A DNA stretch of 18,049 nucleotides from Porticoccaceae bacterium UBA1117 (GCA_002313335.1 DCBC01000098.1:1-18049); one strand, 5' to 3'; positions 1 to 8,373 are shown, counted from the stretch's first letter. Program-made: numbers and translations. The notes: generated by a model not told the origin, from the letters alone.

Positions 1-1516
1 ATGCTATCGCAACCTCTAAATCGGCAATGCGAGGGATATCATCAGGGTGAATGATTTGAGCGTGCGCAATAGAAAACTTTGCTGTTGAATCTGGGCTTGC
101 TTTTCTTGCCGCGTCAAAGGTGTCTAGTGCGACACGAACGGCTCGATCTCCAATGGCATGGCTGTGAATATTAATGCCAGCGGCATAGAGAGCGAGGGTA
201 TAGTCATAAATAAATTGATACTCTTTTTCTAATACCCCATTGCTCTCAATGCACTGTGAGGACAAAAACCCATGTTCGGCTAAGAAACTCTGTTCGAATG
301 CTCCAGATACACTATTGGCCACTTTTTCACGGACAGCTTTACAGACATCTGAGTTTGTATCAACATAATCTGCAACCTCCAGGGCTTGAGTATCCTTATT
401 AATATTAAAGATGGGTTGCAGATAATTGTTGAGGGAGGCGGCATTTGGCAGCATTGGTGGAAAAGAGTACGGGTCTCCTTCAATGACGCCATCGACAAAA
501 ATTTTCGCCGTATCGATCTTTAAATTAAGCACGTTATTGTGACGTAGTTGTGTGCTTTTTAAATCAGCCATTAAAGTAGAAATGTTTATAGGTTGATCTT
601 TGCTGGGCCGATAATCTTCAAATTCTGGATAAAAAGCGGCGGTTAAGCGATAAGTTAGCGGAGAGACCTCTGCCCACTTCGCAAATTGGTCAATCTCATT
701 GATTCTTAACGCCGCATCCATAGTGGAAGTAATCCCTGAGGCAGCAAGCCGCTGGGCGATTTTCTCATACACCGATAAATCTATTTTAGGATAGCCCCAA
801 AGGCTCGGAAGGTTGACTAGTTTGCGTGCATCTTCATTGATAATACCATTTGGTTCACCATTCCTATCGACGCCAATAACATGTTTAAAACCAACAAATT
901 GGTTATTCAGGGTTTGTTTGGAAAGGCCAACATTAAGACCATTTACGTCAGTCGCAAGGCTCATTGCAAAACTATTGACAGCACCATGATGGCCATCATC
1001 ACCAAGCAGAATAATAGGGTGAGCCAGAGATACAGCATCCAGGGCAGAGCGCAGCGTTGGAAAATCTTCCGAGGGCTCATTACCCTTAGAGAACGCCCAT
1101 TGTTCGACGGTTAGCCATTCACCCGCTGGTAGGTCCAGACGATCGATACACTCACTAATGACTGGGACTATGTTTTGTAGAGTATAAGGTTGACTGTCCA
1201 AATCACAATTATCACTACTAATAATTCCGGGAAGATGAATATGAATATCATGCAAACCTGGGATAATCATTTTTCCATTTAGATCAATTATTTTTGTACT
1301 AGGTTTGACACTACTCAATGCATTCTTAGAATTACCAATATAGACCACGCTATCACCAGCAATCCCAATAGTAGTAACAGATTGCTGATTTTTGTTGGCA
1401 GTGTAAATAACACCGTTAGTAAAAAGTATTTCTATAGGAGTACTACTTTCTTTTTTACAGCCGGATAGTGATAAAACAGACACAAGTAATAACAGAAGTA
1501 GAGTTTTGTGTGACAT
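1..1516 (-). CDS. Lipoprotein amidohydrolase, YtcJ-like (amidohydrolase family 3), C-terminus cut by window edge
   Basis: The minus frame is open from an ATG at 1514-1516 to the left edge, giving 505 residues without a stop; the family is usually about 550-620 residues, so the C-terminus is missing. The start is followed by a run of leucines and the lipobox LSGC with Cys20, so the protein should be exported and lipid-anchored. A beta-sandwich start (ILFTNGVIYTA) is followed by the metal motif HDIHIH (His92 and His94). Later come TAKIFVDGVIEG, whose Lys matches the family's conserved lysine, SHAIGDRAVRVALD, and AHAQ near the edge. These four motifs in order are diagnostic of the metal-dependent YtcJ-type hydrolases. 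Substrates in this family vary (amides, formamides, cyclic imides) and cannot be predicted here. The gene is divergent from the glutamine-synthetase-like gene with 146 bp between them. Confidence 0.88.
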   Translation of the reverse strand, partial: MSHKTLLLLLLVSVLSLSGCKKESSTPIEILFTNGVIYTANKNQQSVTTIGIAGDSVVYIGNSKNALSSVKPSTKIIDLNGKMIIPGLHDIHIHLPGIISSDNCDLDSQPYTLQNIVPVISECIDRLDLPAGEWLTVEQWAFSKGNEPSEDFPTLRSALDAVSLAHPIILLGDDGHHGAVNSFAMSLATDVNGLNVGLSKQTLNNQFVGFKHVIGVDRNGEPNGIINEDARKLVNLPSLWGYPKIDLSVYEKIAQRLAASGITSTMDAALRINEIDQFAKWAEVSPLTYRLTAAFYPEFEDYRPSKDQPINISTLMADLKSTQLRHNNVLNLKIDTAKIFVDGVIEGDPYSFPPMLPNAASLNNYLQPIFNINKDTQALEVADYVDTNSDVCKAVREKVANSVSGAFEQSFLAEHGFLSSQCIESNGVLEKEYQFIYDYTLALYAAGINIHSHAIGDRAVRVALDTFDAARKASPDSTAKFSIAHAQIIHPDDIPRIADLEVAIA

Positions 1517-1662
1517 GATTAATTTTCGCCTCAAAAAGTGCGTTTTGCTGACAGAGTATAGCTCTACATACCCTTTTTGGGTGTGCAAATCTGCTGAACA
1601 ACTGTCGCTTATCAGATACTATGGTTTATTGACCCGCTCACCGATTATAGAGATAGACCTTT

Positions 1663-3009
1663 ATGACGCCAATCTTGCAACTCGACCAGTTCCTAACAGA
1701 TAACCCGGACATTGAGATGTTCGAGGTTCTTCTTCATGACTTAAATGGTGTGCAGCGAGGAAAATGGTTACCCAGAGACAAAATTAATAAGGTATTTAGC
1801 GGCGGTTATAAAATGCCATTAAGTAGTTGTGCTTTGGATTGTTGGGGACGTGATCAAGAGGAGCTGATTGCGGCAACCGGGGATGCAGACGGCATTTGTG
1901 TGCCACACCCTGAAACCTTGGCAGTTGTGCCTTGGGCGGATAAAAAGACTGCTCAAATAATTGTTTCAATGTCTAATGAAACAGGTGATTTACCGTATGC
2001 GGGAGATTGCCGGTCTGTGTTGCAGGGGGTAGTTGATCGGTTTACTGAGTTGGGTTTGACACCAGTGGTGGCAAGCGAAATGGAATTCCACCTTTTGAGT
2101 TTAGATCGAGATAAGTTTGGTGTTCCTCAGCATACTCAGACGGCGCTTGATGGGAGTCCGGCGATTGGAGGGCATACCTATGGCATAGATACTATGCGTG
2201 ATACTGCGTCTTTGATGGATGCGATTATTGATGCGACTAAACAGCAAAATTTGCCAGTAGACACCTTGATTACAGAGTTTGGTCCATCTCAGTTTGAGAT
2301 TAATTTGTACCATCAAGATTCCGCTGTTCGAGCCTGTGATCAAGGGAGCATGTTAAAAAGAGCAATACGCAGTGTTGCTCATCAGCATGACAAAATAGCG
2401 TCGTTTATGGCAAAACCCTTTGCTGACCAAGTGGGTAATGGCATGCATGTTCACTTTAGTTTGTTAGATCAACAAGGTAAGAATGCTTTTGATAATGGTA
2501 CGTCCGAAGGGAGTGAGCTATTGAACCATGCCGTTGCGGGATGTTTGGCGACCATGGCCGATAGTATGGCAATTTTTGCTCCTAATATTAATTCCTTTCG
2601 TCGAATGGTACCGGGCTGTTATGCACCATTGACGGCTAATTGGGGTTATGAAAATCGGACGACTGCTTTACGTATACCGGGGGGTGAACATCGAGCTATG
2701 CGCATCGAGCACAGAGTTGCAGGCGCTGATACAAACCCTTATCTAACCGTAGCGGCCATTTTGGCAGGCGCCTTACATGGCATAGAGAATAAGTTAAAAG
2801 CGCCATCTGCGGTCGTGGGTGATGCTGGTGATGCAAAGCCAACGTTACCTCACTTTTGGAATGATGCGATCGGCGTGTTTGAAAAATCGAGCTTTATTAA
2901 AGAGTATTTGAGCGAAGAGTTACAAACCAACTATGCCCGCTGTAAGCGTCAAGAGAAGCATGAATTTGATAGCCGTGTCACGCTCATGGAATACGACGCC
3001 TATCTTTAG
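1663..3009 (+). CDS. Glutamine synthetase family protein, gamma-glutamylpolyamine synthetase-like
   Basis: At 448 residues this has full family length. The N-terminal beta-grasp part (FEVLLHDLNGVQRGKWLP) is followed by the catalytic barrel: SEMEF with Glu139 and Glu141, EFGPSQFEIN with Glu205 and Glu212, GNGMHVHFS with His262, and the phosphate and ATP arginine region NRTTALRIPGG followed by RIEHRVAGADTNPYL. The last motif and the ACDQGSMLKR and FMAKP segments resemble PuuA/PauA-type enzymes more than GlnA. The likely reaction is therefore ATP-dependent gamma-glutamylation of putrescine or another amine in the cytoplasm, the first step of polyamine catabolism. The regulatory adenylylation tyrosine segment of GlnA is not evident. 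The start at 1663 matches the N-terminal extent of PuuA, although its ribosome binding site is weak. No puuB, puuC or puuD gene is in the window, so the substrate is an inference. Confidence 0.88.
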   Translation: MTPILQLDQFLTDNPDIEMFEVLLHDLNGVQRGKWLPRDKINKVFSGGYKMPLSSCALDCWGRDQEELIAATGDADGICVPHPETLAVVPWADKKTAQIIVSMSNETGDLPYAGDCRSVLQGVVDRFTELGLTPVVASEMEFHLLSLDRDKFGVPQHTQTALDGSPAIGGHTYGIDTMRDTASLMDAIIDATKQQNLPVDTLITEFGPSQFEINLYHQDSAVRACDQGSMLKRAIRSVAHQHDKIASFMAKPFADQVGNGMHVHFSLLDQQGKNAFDNGTSEGSELLNHAVAGCLATMADSMAIFAPNINSFRRMVPGCYAPLTANWGYENRTTALRIPGGEHRAMRIEHRVAGADTNPYLTVAAILAGALHGIENKLKAPSAVVGDAGDAKPTLPHFWNDAIGVFEKSSFIKEYLSEELQTNYARCKRQEKHEFDSRVTLMEYDAYL

Positions 3010-3362
3010 TTTAAGTGATTATTAATCATAAATAGTCTGAATATTATTCCATATAAATCTATAACTAATATTTTTGTTATCAAAACTTAGGGGGTAATCT
3101 CTCCCTCGTCTCTTGTCCTGTCACCGCGATTTAAAATAAAGCTCTAAAACGGACGTTAAATTCTAAAAGAACGAATAAGATTTTATGTCAACGCGCGTGA
3201 CCTAATCGTGTCCGTTATCGCTCTCATTTTAATAGTTGGCATCTCACTAGACGATTCTTTTGCGCGGTTAATCATGGCAGTAAGTGGAGAGTTAAATTTC
3301 ACTGACAATAGGGGGCTTAAAGCATAAAGACCCTACTTAATGGAACTTTGTATAGATATTTG
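3010..3362. other. Intergenic, no gene recognised
   Basis: About 350 bp of AT-rich sequence lie between the glutamine-synthetase-like gene and the iron promoter. It holds a few short inverted repeats, for example ATAAC/GTTAT around 3061-3080, but no hairpin with a T-tract that would make a convincing terminator. A 39-codon GTG frame at 3208-3327 has one hydrophobic stretch but no ribosome binding site and no family resemblance. Confidence 0.5.
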
Positions 3363-3391
3363 TTGATTATCGTAATGCAAATCACTATCAT
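3363..3391 (+). promoter_or_regulatory. Sigma-70-type promoter of the siderophore receptor operon
   Basis: TTGATT at 3363-3368 and TATCAT at 3386-3391 are separated by exactly 17 bp. They match the -35 consensus at four of six and the -10 consensus at five of six positions. Transcription would start near 3398, leaving a leader of about 37 nt that contains the ribosome binding site AAGGA at 3421-3425. The entire element is covered by the Fur-like array described separately. Confidence 0.6.
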
Positions 3392-3395
3392 TCGC
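3365..3395 (+). promoter_or_regulatory. Fur box (array of Fur-like hexamers)
   Basis: Reading from 3365, the hexamers GATTAT, CGTAAT, GCAAAT and CACTAT follow one another without gaps. Then come one C and the inverted unit ATTCGC. These are variants of the GATAAT unit of the Fur box. The segment 3376-3390 (TGCAAATCACTATCA) matches the 7-1-7 Fur model TGATAAT-n-ATTATCA at 11 of 14 positions. The array overlaps the -35 and -10 elements, so iron-loaded Fur would block RNA polymerase. The receptor and three iron-associated membrane genes downstream support this reading. Confidence 0.7.
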
Positions 3396-3434
3396 ATGAA
3401 TGGCTTACTCAAATGATAACAAGGACTCTAAACG

Positions 3435-5873
3435 ATGGATTTTACAATGAAAACGACATGGATAGCTTCAGCGGCGGCCGCAGCTTTACTAGTAACTAGT
3501 TCAATTTCAACATTTGCAAATGATAATGAAATTGCTTCAGGACAACCACTCAAGACCGCTAAGAGTGATATGGAAATAGAAACAATTACTGTTTATGGTA
3601 AGCACAATCAGTTGATCTTAGAGTCGGGAACAGCGACTAAATCAAATATGAGCCTGATGCAAACTCCAGCAGCAGTTGTCGTAGTCGATAGGGTATTGCT
3701 GGATGACCAAGCAGCCAGCACTCTGCAAGATTCGGTTCGAAATGTTAGTGGTTTAACCCAGTCAGGAAATAACTACGGTATTGGTGATAACTTAAGCATC
3801 AGAGGGCTTGGCGCTAACTACACCTATGACGGAATTTACGGTGGTGCAGACTTGGGTAACAGTTATAACCCTACTCGGTCTATGACAAACATTGAAAGTG
3901 TGGAGGTACTGAAAGGTCCGGCTACTGGGCTTTATGGTATGGGCTCAGCAGGTGGAATAATTAATTTAATTGAGAAAAAGCCCCAGTATGATGAAGCTTT
4001 TGAAGCTCGAGCAGTAGTTGGTCAGTGGGGAAATTACGGCATAATGTTAGATGCTACTGCTGCTTTAACTGACAACGCCGCCTACCGTGTGGTTGCAAAT
4101 TACGAAACCTCTGATGGTTATAGAGACTTAAGTTCAGAGAGAAGTGAGTTATATACTTCTCTTCATCAACGTTTTTCTGAAGGCCATGAGCTGCTAATTT
4201 CAGCTGCTTATATTGATGATTCAGTGCAGATTGACTCGGTTGGTTATCCTGTACGGATCTTGAGTCTCGATGATATTGAGGTAGCTACGGCCAATATTAC
4301 AGCAGCAGATATACCTAATGATGCTGACGGTGACGGGGATGGCAGGTTTGGTATCGTATTAACAGATCAGCAGCGCCAGCAGCTTGCGAACTCAATTACT
4401 TCTGCTGAGGGCATAGAGCCTTACAATCTAGGTGATCAAGGGCTTATTTCGCCTTTATCTAGCCCTAATGATGGTAAAGAATCTCGCCTTAAGGTGCGTC
4501 ATGACATTACGCTGCCCAATAATGTAATGCTCACCCACCAATTTTTATACCGTGACTATTCTTCAGATTTTACCCGCCAAACTGGCGCGTTTAATTATGT
4601 GTATTGGAACAGACGCGGTGAAATTAATGCCAATCCCAGAGCTCCATTGGTCGTTGATGATGTGCTGTACCCATTTGCCGCACGTCGGCAGGAGTATCGT
4701 CATCAAATTGCAGATGAGAAAACATTGCAGTACTTTGCCGACTTATCTAGCAGTTGGTCATCAGCTGATATTTCCGGAGAGCACTTACTAAGTGTCAATT
4801 ATGAAACGAGAGAGGCGACTGTTCAGTCATATTCTGCCTATGATGCTGACGGCGGTGGCAGCGTGCCATACATTTTAGATATCCGAAATCCCAACTGGCC
4901 TGCAGGCAAGTTTGAAGATTATACCCCGAGCCTAAGATCAAATTACGATAAAAATGTTACTGCGTTAGGGATAAGTGGCCAAGAGGTTATCTACTACGGG
5001 GACTTCACTGCGAGAATCGGTTTAGCTTATATGAAAATAGCGCAAGATTACCAGCATCTGGGTTCAGATCGAAAACCAGGAGCTGGGGAAGAACTCGATA
5101 CTGATGACGCGGGAGTGACATTTAACATAGGGTTGAATTACCGCATATCTGAAAAATTTGCGACCTTCTTCAACTTTTCTAAGGGCACCACCGCTTACAG
5201 CATTTTAGGCAGCCTAGACTCTAAAGGAAACGACAGGCCAAACTCTGAATCAGAATCTAGTGATCTAGGTCTACGGTTTACTGGTTTCGATGAGGATTTA
5301 TTAGGTTCACTTGTGATATTTGAAACCAGTAGAACAAACCTACGATATGGTAATGATCTGTACAATGATAATGAAGAAGATATTGAGTTTAATGTCAGTG
5401 TCCCTCAGTATTTCTATGATAAAGGGGATCGAAGTCGTGGTGCAGAATTTGATCTCAACTTGGCGCTTAATCAGCAATGGAGCGCGAACTTTAATACGAC
5501 TTATCAAGAAGCTGTAACTTTTACAGGAGACGACTTTTCAGGCCAAACAAAAGGAGTACCGCGTAAATACCTTCGGCTTTGGAATAATTATGAGCAGGAA
5601 TTCGATGCTTTGTCTGCACCGATTAAATTTAGCCTAGGTTTTATTTACGAAGATGAGAGAACCGTTAATTCTTCTAGTTTTGGTCTACCTTATGCAGTTT
5701 TACCCTCCTACACCGCGTGGGATGGAGCAATAAGTTATGATGCGGACCATTTGAACGTTCGGCTTAACCTTCGCAACTTGACCGACCAAACATACTTTAC
5801 CAGAGCTATGTTTTTGGGGGGACTCCCAGCAGAGGGAAGAAACGCTAAGCTTACAGTGACTTATAATTTTTAA
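3435..5873 (+). CDS. TonB-dependent siderophore receptor
   Basis: This 812-residue outer-membrane receptor imports a ferri-siderophore using TonB-ExbBD energy. A Sec signal peptide ends at about Ala28 (STFA), and a TonB box ETITV sits at residues 49-53. The plug domain follows with LQDSVRNVSGLTQSG, LSIRGLG and IESVEVLKGPATGLYGMGSAGGIINL, the usual siderophore-receptor plug signature. The rest is a beta-barrel ending in a final strand with terminal Phe (TVTYNF), as needed for BAM insertion. Residues 296-303 form an acidic DxDxDGDG stretch, probably in an extracellular loop. The start is fixed by AAGGA at 3421-3425, nine bases before the ATG; Met5 is the alternative. Expression is probably Fur-controlled. 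The siderophore cannot be predicted; no biosynthesis genes are in the window. Confidence 0.93.
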   Translation: MDFTMKTTWIASAAAAALLVTSSISTFANDNEIASGQPLKTAKSDMEIETITVYGKHNQLILESGTATKSNMSLMQTPAAVVVVDRVLLDDQAASTLQDSVRNVSGLTQSGNNYGIGDNLSIRGLGANYTYDGIYGGADLGNSYNPTRSMTNIESVEVLKGPATGLYGMGSAGGIINLIEKKPQYDEAFEARAVVGQWGNYGIMLDATAALTDNAAYRVVANYETSDGYRDLSSERSELYTSLHQRFSEGHELLISAAYIDDSVQIDSVGYPVRILSLDDIEVATANITAADIPNDADGDGDGRFGIVLTDQQRQQLANSITSAEGIEPYNLGDQGLISPLSSPNDGKESRLKVRHDITLPNNVMLTHQFLYRDYSSDFTRQTGAFNYVYWNRRGEINANPRAPLVVDDVLYPFAARRQEYRHQIADEKTLQYFADLSSSWSSADISGEHLLSVNYETREATVQSYSAYDADGGGSVPYILDIRNPNWPAGKFEDYTPSLRSNYDKNVTALGISGQEVIYYGDFTARIGLAYMKIAQDYQHLGSDRKPGAGEELDTDDAGVTFNIGLNYRISEKFATFFNFSKGTTAYSILGSLDSKGNDRPNSESESSDLGLRFTGFDEDLLGSLVIFETSRTNLRYGNDLYNDNEEDIEFNVSVPQYFYDKGDRSRGAEFDLNLALNQQWSANFNTTYQEAVTFTGDDFSGQTKGVPRKYLRLWNNYEQEFDALSAPIKFSLGFIYEDERTVNSSSFGLPYAVLPSYTAWDGAISYDADHLNVRLNLRNLTDQTYFTRAMFLGGLPAEGRNAKLTVTYNF

Positions 5874-5895
5874 TTCACCCTGAATTGTTTTTAGC

Positions 5896-6177
5896 GTGAC
5901 ACGAAAAGCTGAGGTATTTTTTCGTACCATAGCCGCCATTTTTGGCGGCTATTTAATTGCTGCGATTTTTAGTATGGCTTTTGTTCCGATACTGGTTTGG
6001 TTGCAGTGGTGTGACCAAAATGAAGCTGTGATGATTGCGACAATGCTGAGTTACATAATTTATTTTGCGGTCATCATTATTAGTTTTAGTCGCCAAAGTA
6101 CACTGCTTTTGTGGAGAGATATTGTCTTAACTCTCTGTCTTGGTTGTGCGACGTATTTGTCGATGGGTAGCCTATGA
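5896..6177 (+). CDS. DUF3649-type small membrane protein of an iron uptake operon
   Basis: This 93-residue, very hydrophobic protein starts with GTG 22 bp after the receptor stop. It has about three membrane segments: roughly residues 9-35, 43-63 and 72-91. The segment FGGYLIAAIFSMAFVPIL contains the GGY motif that I associate with DUF3649 proteins, which are commonly encoded between a TonB-dependent receptor and a PepSY membrane protein. No clear Shine-Dalgarno precedes the GTG, so it may rely on translational coupling to the receptor gene. Its stop codon overlaps the next start (ATGA, 6174-6177). The molecular role is unknown; a part in moving iron or siderophore across the inner membrane is inferred from context only. 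Confidence 0.75.
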   Translation: MTRKAEVFFRTIAAIFGGYLIAAIFSMAFVPILVWLQWCDQNEAVMIATMLSYIIYFAVIIISFSRQSTLLLWRDIVLTLCLGCATYLSMGSL

Positions 6178-7703
6178 ATCCTGATTTTAGAAAATCTATG
6201 ATCTGGTTGCATACCTACTCAGGATTGGTGCTAGGGTGGCTGTTATTCATGATTTTTTTGACAGGTAGCTTGAGTTACTTCAACCCTGAAATTAGCCAAT
6301 GGATGAAACCTGAACTAGTCAATGTTACATCCACGCAAAACTTGACTAATCGTTCACTGGAAAAACTACATCAGGTGGCAGTTAATTCTGACATGTGGCG
6401 GATTACCTTACCTAATGAGAGAACACAGCATTGGTCCTTACAGTGGCGTCATGGCAGCGAAAGGCACGCACTAAGCTTGGGCGCTAATTTTGATCAAGTC
6501 GTCATACCAAGAGACACCCACGGCGGAAATTTTTTCCGTAAATTTCACCACAGTTTACAATTGCGCGGTTATGGTGGTCGTTACATAGTAGGCATTGCTG
6601 CCATGTTCATGTTGGTGGCAGTGTTTAGTGGTATTTTTACTCACCGACGATTGTTCAGTAATTTTTTCACCCTACGGTTAGGTAAATTGTTAAAAACCTT
6701 AACTGATTTTCATGCTCTTGCAGGATTAGTTACTATTCCATTTATCATTATGATTTGCAGCAGTGGCATTATGATTTATGTAATTATGTACCTGCCCTTC
6801 AGTGCGGATCACTTTGCAGGTGGGCAAAGAAACTTGAGTCGAGCACTAAGTCCCGGTTTAGAAGTAATAGATAAGAATGCTCCTAGCCAGCTTCCTTTAA
6901 GCGACTTTACGGTTGTACAGCGTAAAATTGAGCAACACTGGCAGGGACAAAACCAAATTCGGCGGATTACCTTTGAACAGCCTTTTAGCAAAGACGGGCG
7001 GATTATTGTTGATAGGATAAAAAACTTAACGTTATCCAAGCAGTCAGAACGTTTAGTTTTTTCCTCACATGATGGAAAATCCTTGCAGGGGTATGCTCAG
7101 GCCAGTAATGCGGCGCAGGTCAGGCGAATTTTTTTTGGACTGCACGAAGCCCAGTTTGCCGATATTGGTTTACGTTGGCTACTATTTTTACTCGGTCTTT
7201 TATCCAGCGCACTTATCGCTAGCGGCTTGATCATCTGGTTAAATAAACGCCTCTTAAAAGTTAAAGAGCCACAAATTGGAGACTTCGTGGTGGAGCGTTT
7301 AAATATTGCAGTTATCGGTGGGTTACCATTAGCCATAGTGGCTTTTTTTCTAAGTAATAGGCTATTACCAAAGTTGTTAGAAGGTAGGGCCACTGTGGAA
7401 GTTCAAGTATTTTTTCTGGCATGGATGCTTTGTGTGTTCGTTAGCTTATTTCGTCCAGCAAAGAAAGCATGGGTAGATCTGCTATTGGCCAGCGCATTAG
7501 GTTGTTATTTGCTACCTGTAATTGATCTGTATCAAGACAGTCAGCGGCTAAAGGAGGCCATATTGGGCCTAAATTTAGTGTATCTGTCGTTTACCTTTTT
7601 AATTCTGTTAATCGGTTTGGTACTGATGAAAACAGCGTGGTGGTTGAGAGCAAAAAATGAAGATTGTGAAAATTCTCGTATTAGTTTAAATCGCCGATGT
7701 TAG
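6174..7703 (+). CDS. PepSY-associated membrane protein, PiuB-like, iron-regulated
   Basis: This is a 509-residue inner-membrane protein of the PepSY-TM family. TM1 spans about residues 13-36 (LHTYSGLVLGWLLFMIFLTGSLSYF) and is followed by a periplasmic stretch. FRKFHHSLQL with His125/His126 leads into TM2, and a third segment follows DFHALAGL with His180. After a second periplasmic part there are about five more hydrophobic segments between residue 330 and the C-terminus. Conserved histidines near the membrane edges are typical of the family, some members of which act as ferri-siderophore reductases (FoxB, FhuF-like function, PiuB). Reductive iron release at the inner membrane is therefore a reasonable inference. 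The start ATG overlaps the upstream stop by 4 bp and the gene overlaps the next by 7 bp, indicating tight co-translation. Confidence 0.85.
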   Translation: MNPDFRKSMIWLHTYSGLVLGWLLFMIFLTGSLSYFNPEISQWMKPELVNVTSTQNLTNRSLEKLHQVAVNSDMWRITLPNERTQHWSLQWRHGSERHALSLGANFDQVVIPRDTHGGNFFRKFHHSLQLRGYGGRYIVGIAAMFMLVAVFSGIFTHRRLFSNFFTLRLGKLLKTLTDFHALAGLVTIPFIIMICSSGIMIYVIMYLPFSADHFAGGQRNLSRALSPGLEVIDKNAPSQLPLSDFTVVQRKIEQHWQGQNQIRRITFEQPFSKDGRIIVDRIKNLTLSKQSERLVFSSHDGKSLQGYAQASNAAQVRRIFFGLHEAQFADIGLRWLLFLLGLLSSALIASGLIIWLNKRLLKVKEPQIGDFVVERLNIAVIGGLPLAIVAFFLSNRLLPKLLEGRATVEVQVFFLAWMLCVFVSLFRPAKKAWVDLLLASALGCYLLPVIDLYQDSQRLKEAILGLNLVYLSFTFLILLIGLVLMKTAWWLRAKNEDCENSRISLNRRC

Positions 7704-7972
7704 TTAGCCTCATTTGCCAAATGTTTGGGTTAATTTGTTTGTCATTGGCAATGGATAAACACTTCAAGTCTGCTTTCAACACACCCTTGACCTATCAGGC
7801 AAAGATTTTTTTGAAATGTTTGGGGTGGGTTGCAATAGTTTTGTCAGGCTGTTTTCTGGTGATGTTTGCCCAACCACTCACTATTGCAATCGTGAAATGG
7901 CTGGGAGGGTTTTCAGCTAATGTCGTATTAGTTGCCTTGATCTATTGTAGGTTAGCGTTAAAAAATAAGTAA
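7697..7972 (+). CDS. DUF3325-type small membrane protein
   Basis: The 91-residue protein has three predicted membrane helices (about residues 3-18, 37-61 and 66-86). The phrase LSLAMDKHFKSAF after the first helix matches the pattern LALAM(D/E)(K/R)H that I associate with DUF3325. Members of this family stand as the last gene of receptor–DUF3649–PepSY–DUF3325 clusters. Its ATG lies inside the end of the PepSY gene, so translation is probably coupled. Function is unknown; the context points to iron-siderophore uptake. A hairpin with a T-run follows 11 bp after the stop. Confidence 0.75.
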   Translation: MLVSLICQMFGLICLSLAMDKHFKSAFNTPLTYQAKIFLKCLGWVAIVLSGCFLVMFAQPLTIAIVKWLGGFSANVVLVALIYCRLALKNK

Positions 7973-7983
7973 TAGGGTTGTTT

Positions 7984-8007
7984 AAATCTCAAACTTAGAT
8001 TTTTTTT
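7984..8007 (+). terminator. Candidate intrinsic terminator of the iron operon
   Basis: AAATCT at 7984-7989 and AGATTT at 7997-8002 form a perfect 6-bp stem around a 7-nt loop. The run of eight T extends from 8000 to 8007. The stem has only one G-C pair, so it is weak, but the position 11 bp behind the last gene is right. Confidence 0.45.
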
Positions 8008-8077
8008 CGAAACTGGATTAAGTAAAATTTTTCTACTCTAACCAATCTACAGACACAGTAAAAAGCAGTTTTACACT

Positions 8078-8373
8078 AGCCTGACAGGATTGCCAACGAC
8101 ATATTCGGCAGCATTCATGTTGGAGCCAACTTAAACTATACCGTCTACTTTGACAGTGTTCCTGGGGATGCTTTAGAGGTTAGTTATAAGGATGAGTTTG
8201 GCTTTGCTTCCAATCTTGGTTTTGATTATGTTATTAATGAAAAATCCTATTTTAACGTTGATCTTAAACAATATAAGCTCTCCATTGACACTTTCATTGT
8301 CACTGGAATAACAACGGCATCTGTTGATTTAGATCCACTTGCTATTAGTGTTGGTTTTGGGTGGAAATTTTAG
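8078..8373 (+). pseudogene. Remnant of an OmpW-family outer membrane protein gene (C-terminal half)
   Basis: From 8098 to the TAG at 8371-8373 a frame without a start codon encodes about 91 residues clearly like the end of OmpW. It contains HVGANLNYTVYFDS (OmpW: YVGAGINYTTFFD), then FGFASNLGFDYVINEKSYFNVDLKQ, and finally VDLDPLAISVGFGWKF with the terminal aromatic residue of an outer-membrane beta-strand. The frame is closed upstream by TAG at 8077-8079. In the next frame, GLPTTYSAAF (8087-8116) resembles the OmpW segment LPPTLMAQW that should lie about 16 residues before HVGA. That implies a frameshift with a deletion of a few dozen bases. The N-terminal half and signal peptide are missing; intact OmpW is about 210 residues. 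It cannot be expressed as a functional porin. Confidence 0.75.

Noticed and set aside
1555-1583. TATACT element upstream of the minus-strand amidohydrolase as a promoter
   Set aside because: No acceptable -35 sequence lies 16-18 bp away and there is no extended -10, so the match is likely chance.
1506-1703. 65-codon frame across the gap between the amidohydrolase and the glutamine-synthetase-like gene
   Set aside because: It overlaps the true starts of both neighbours, has no ribosome binding site, and its sequence looks like translated non-coding DNA.
3010-3120. Terminator after the glutamine-synthetase-like gene
   Set aside because: Short AT inverted repeats are present, but none combines a stable stem with a T-run.
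3208-3327. 39-codon GTG frame with one hydrophobic stretch upstream of the siderophore receptor
   Set aside because: It has no ribosome binding site, its frame opens without a start in a low-complexity AT-rich gap, and it resembles no family I know.
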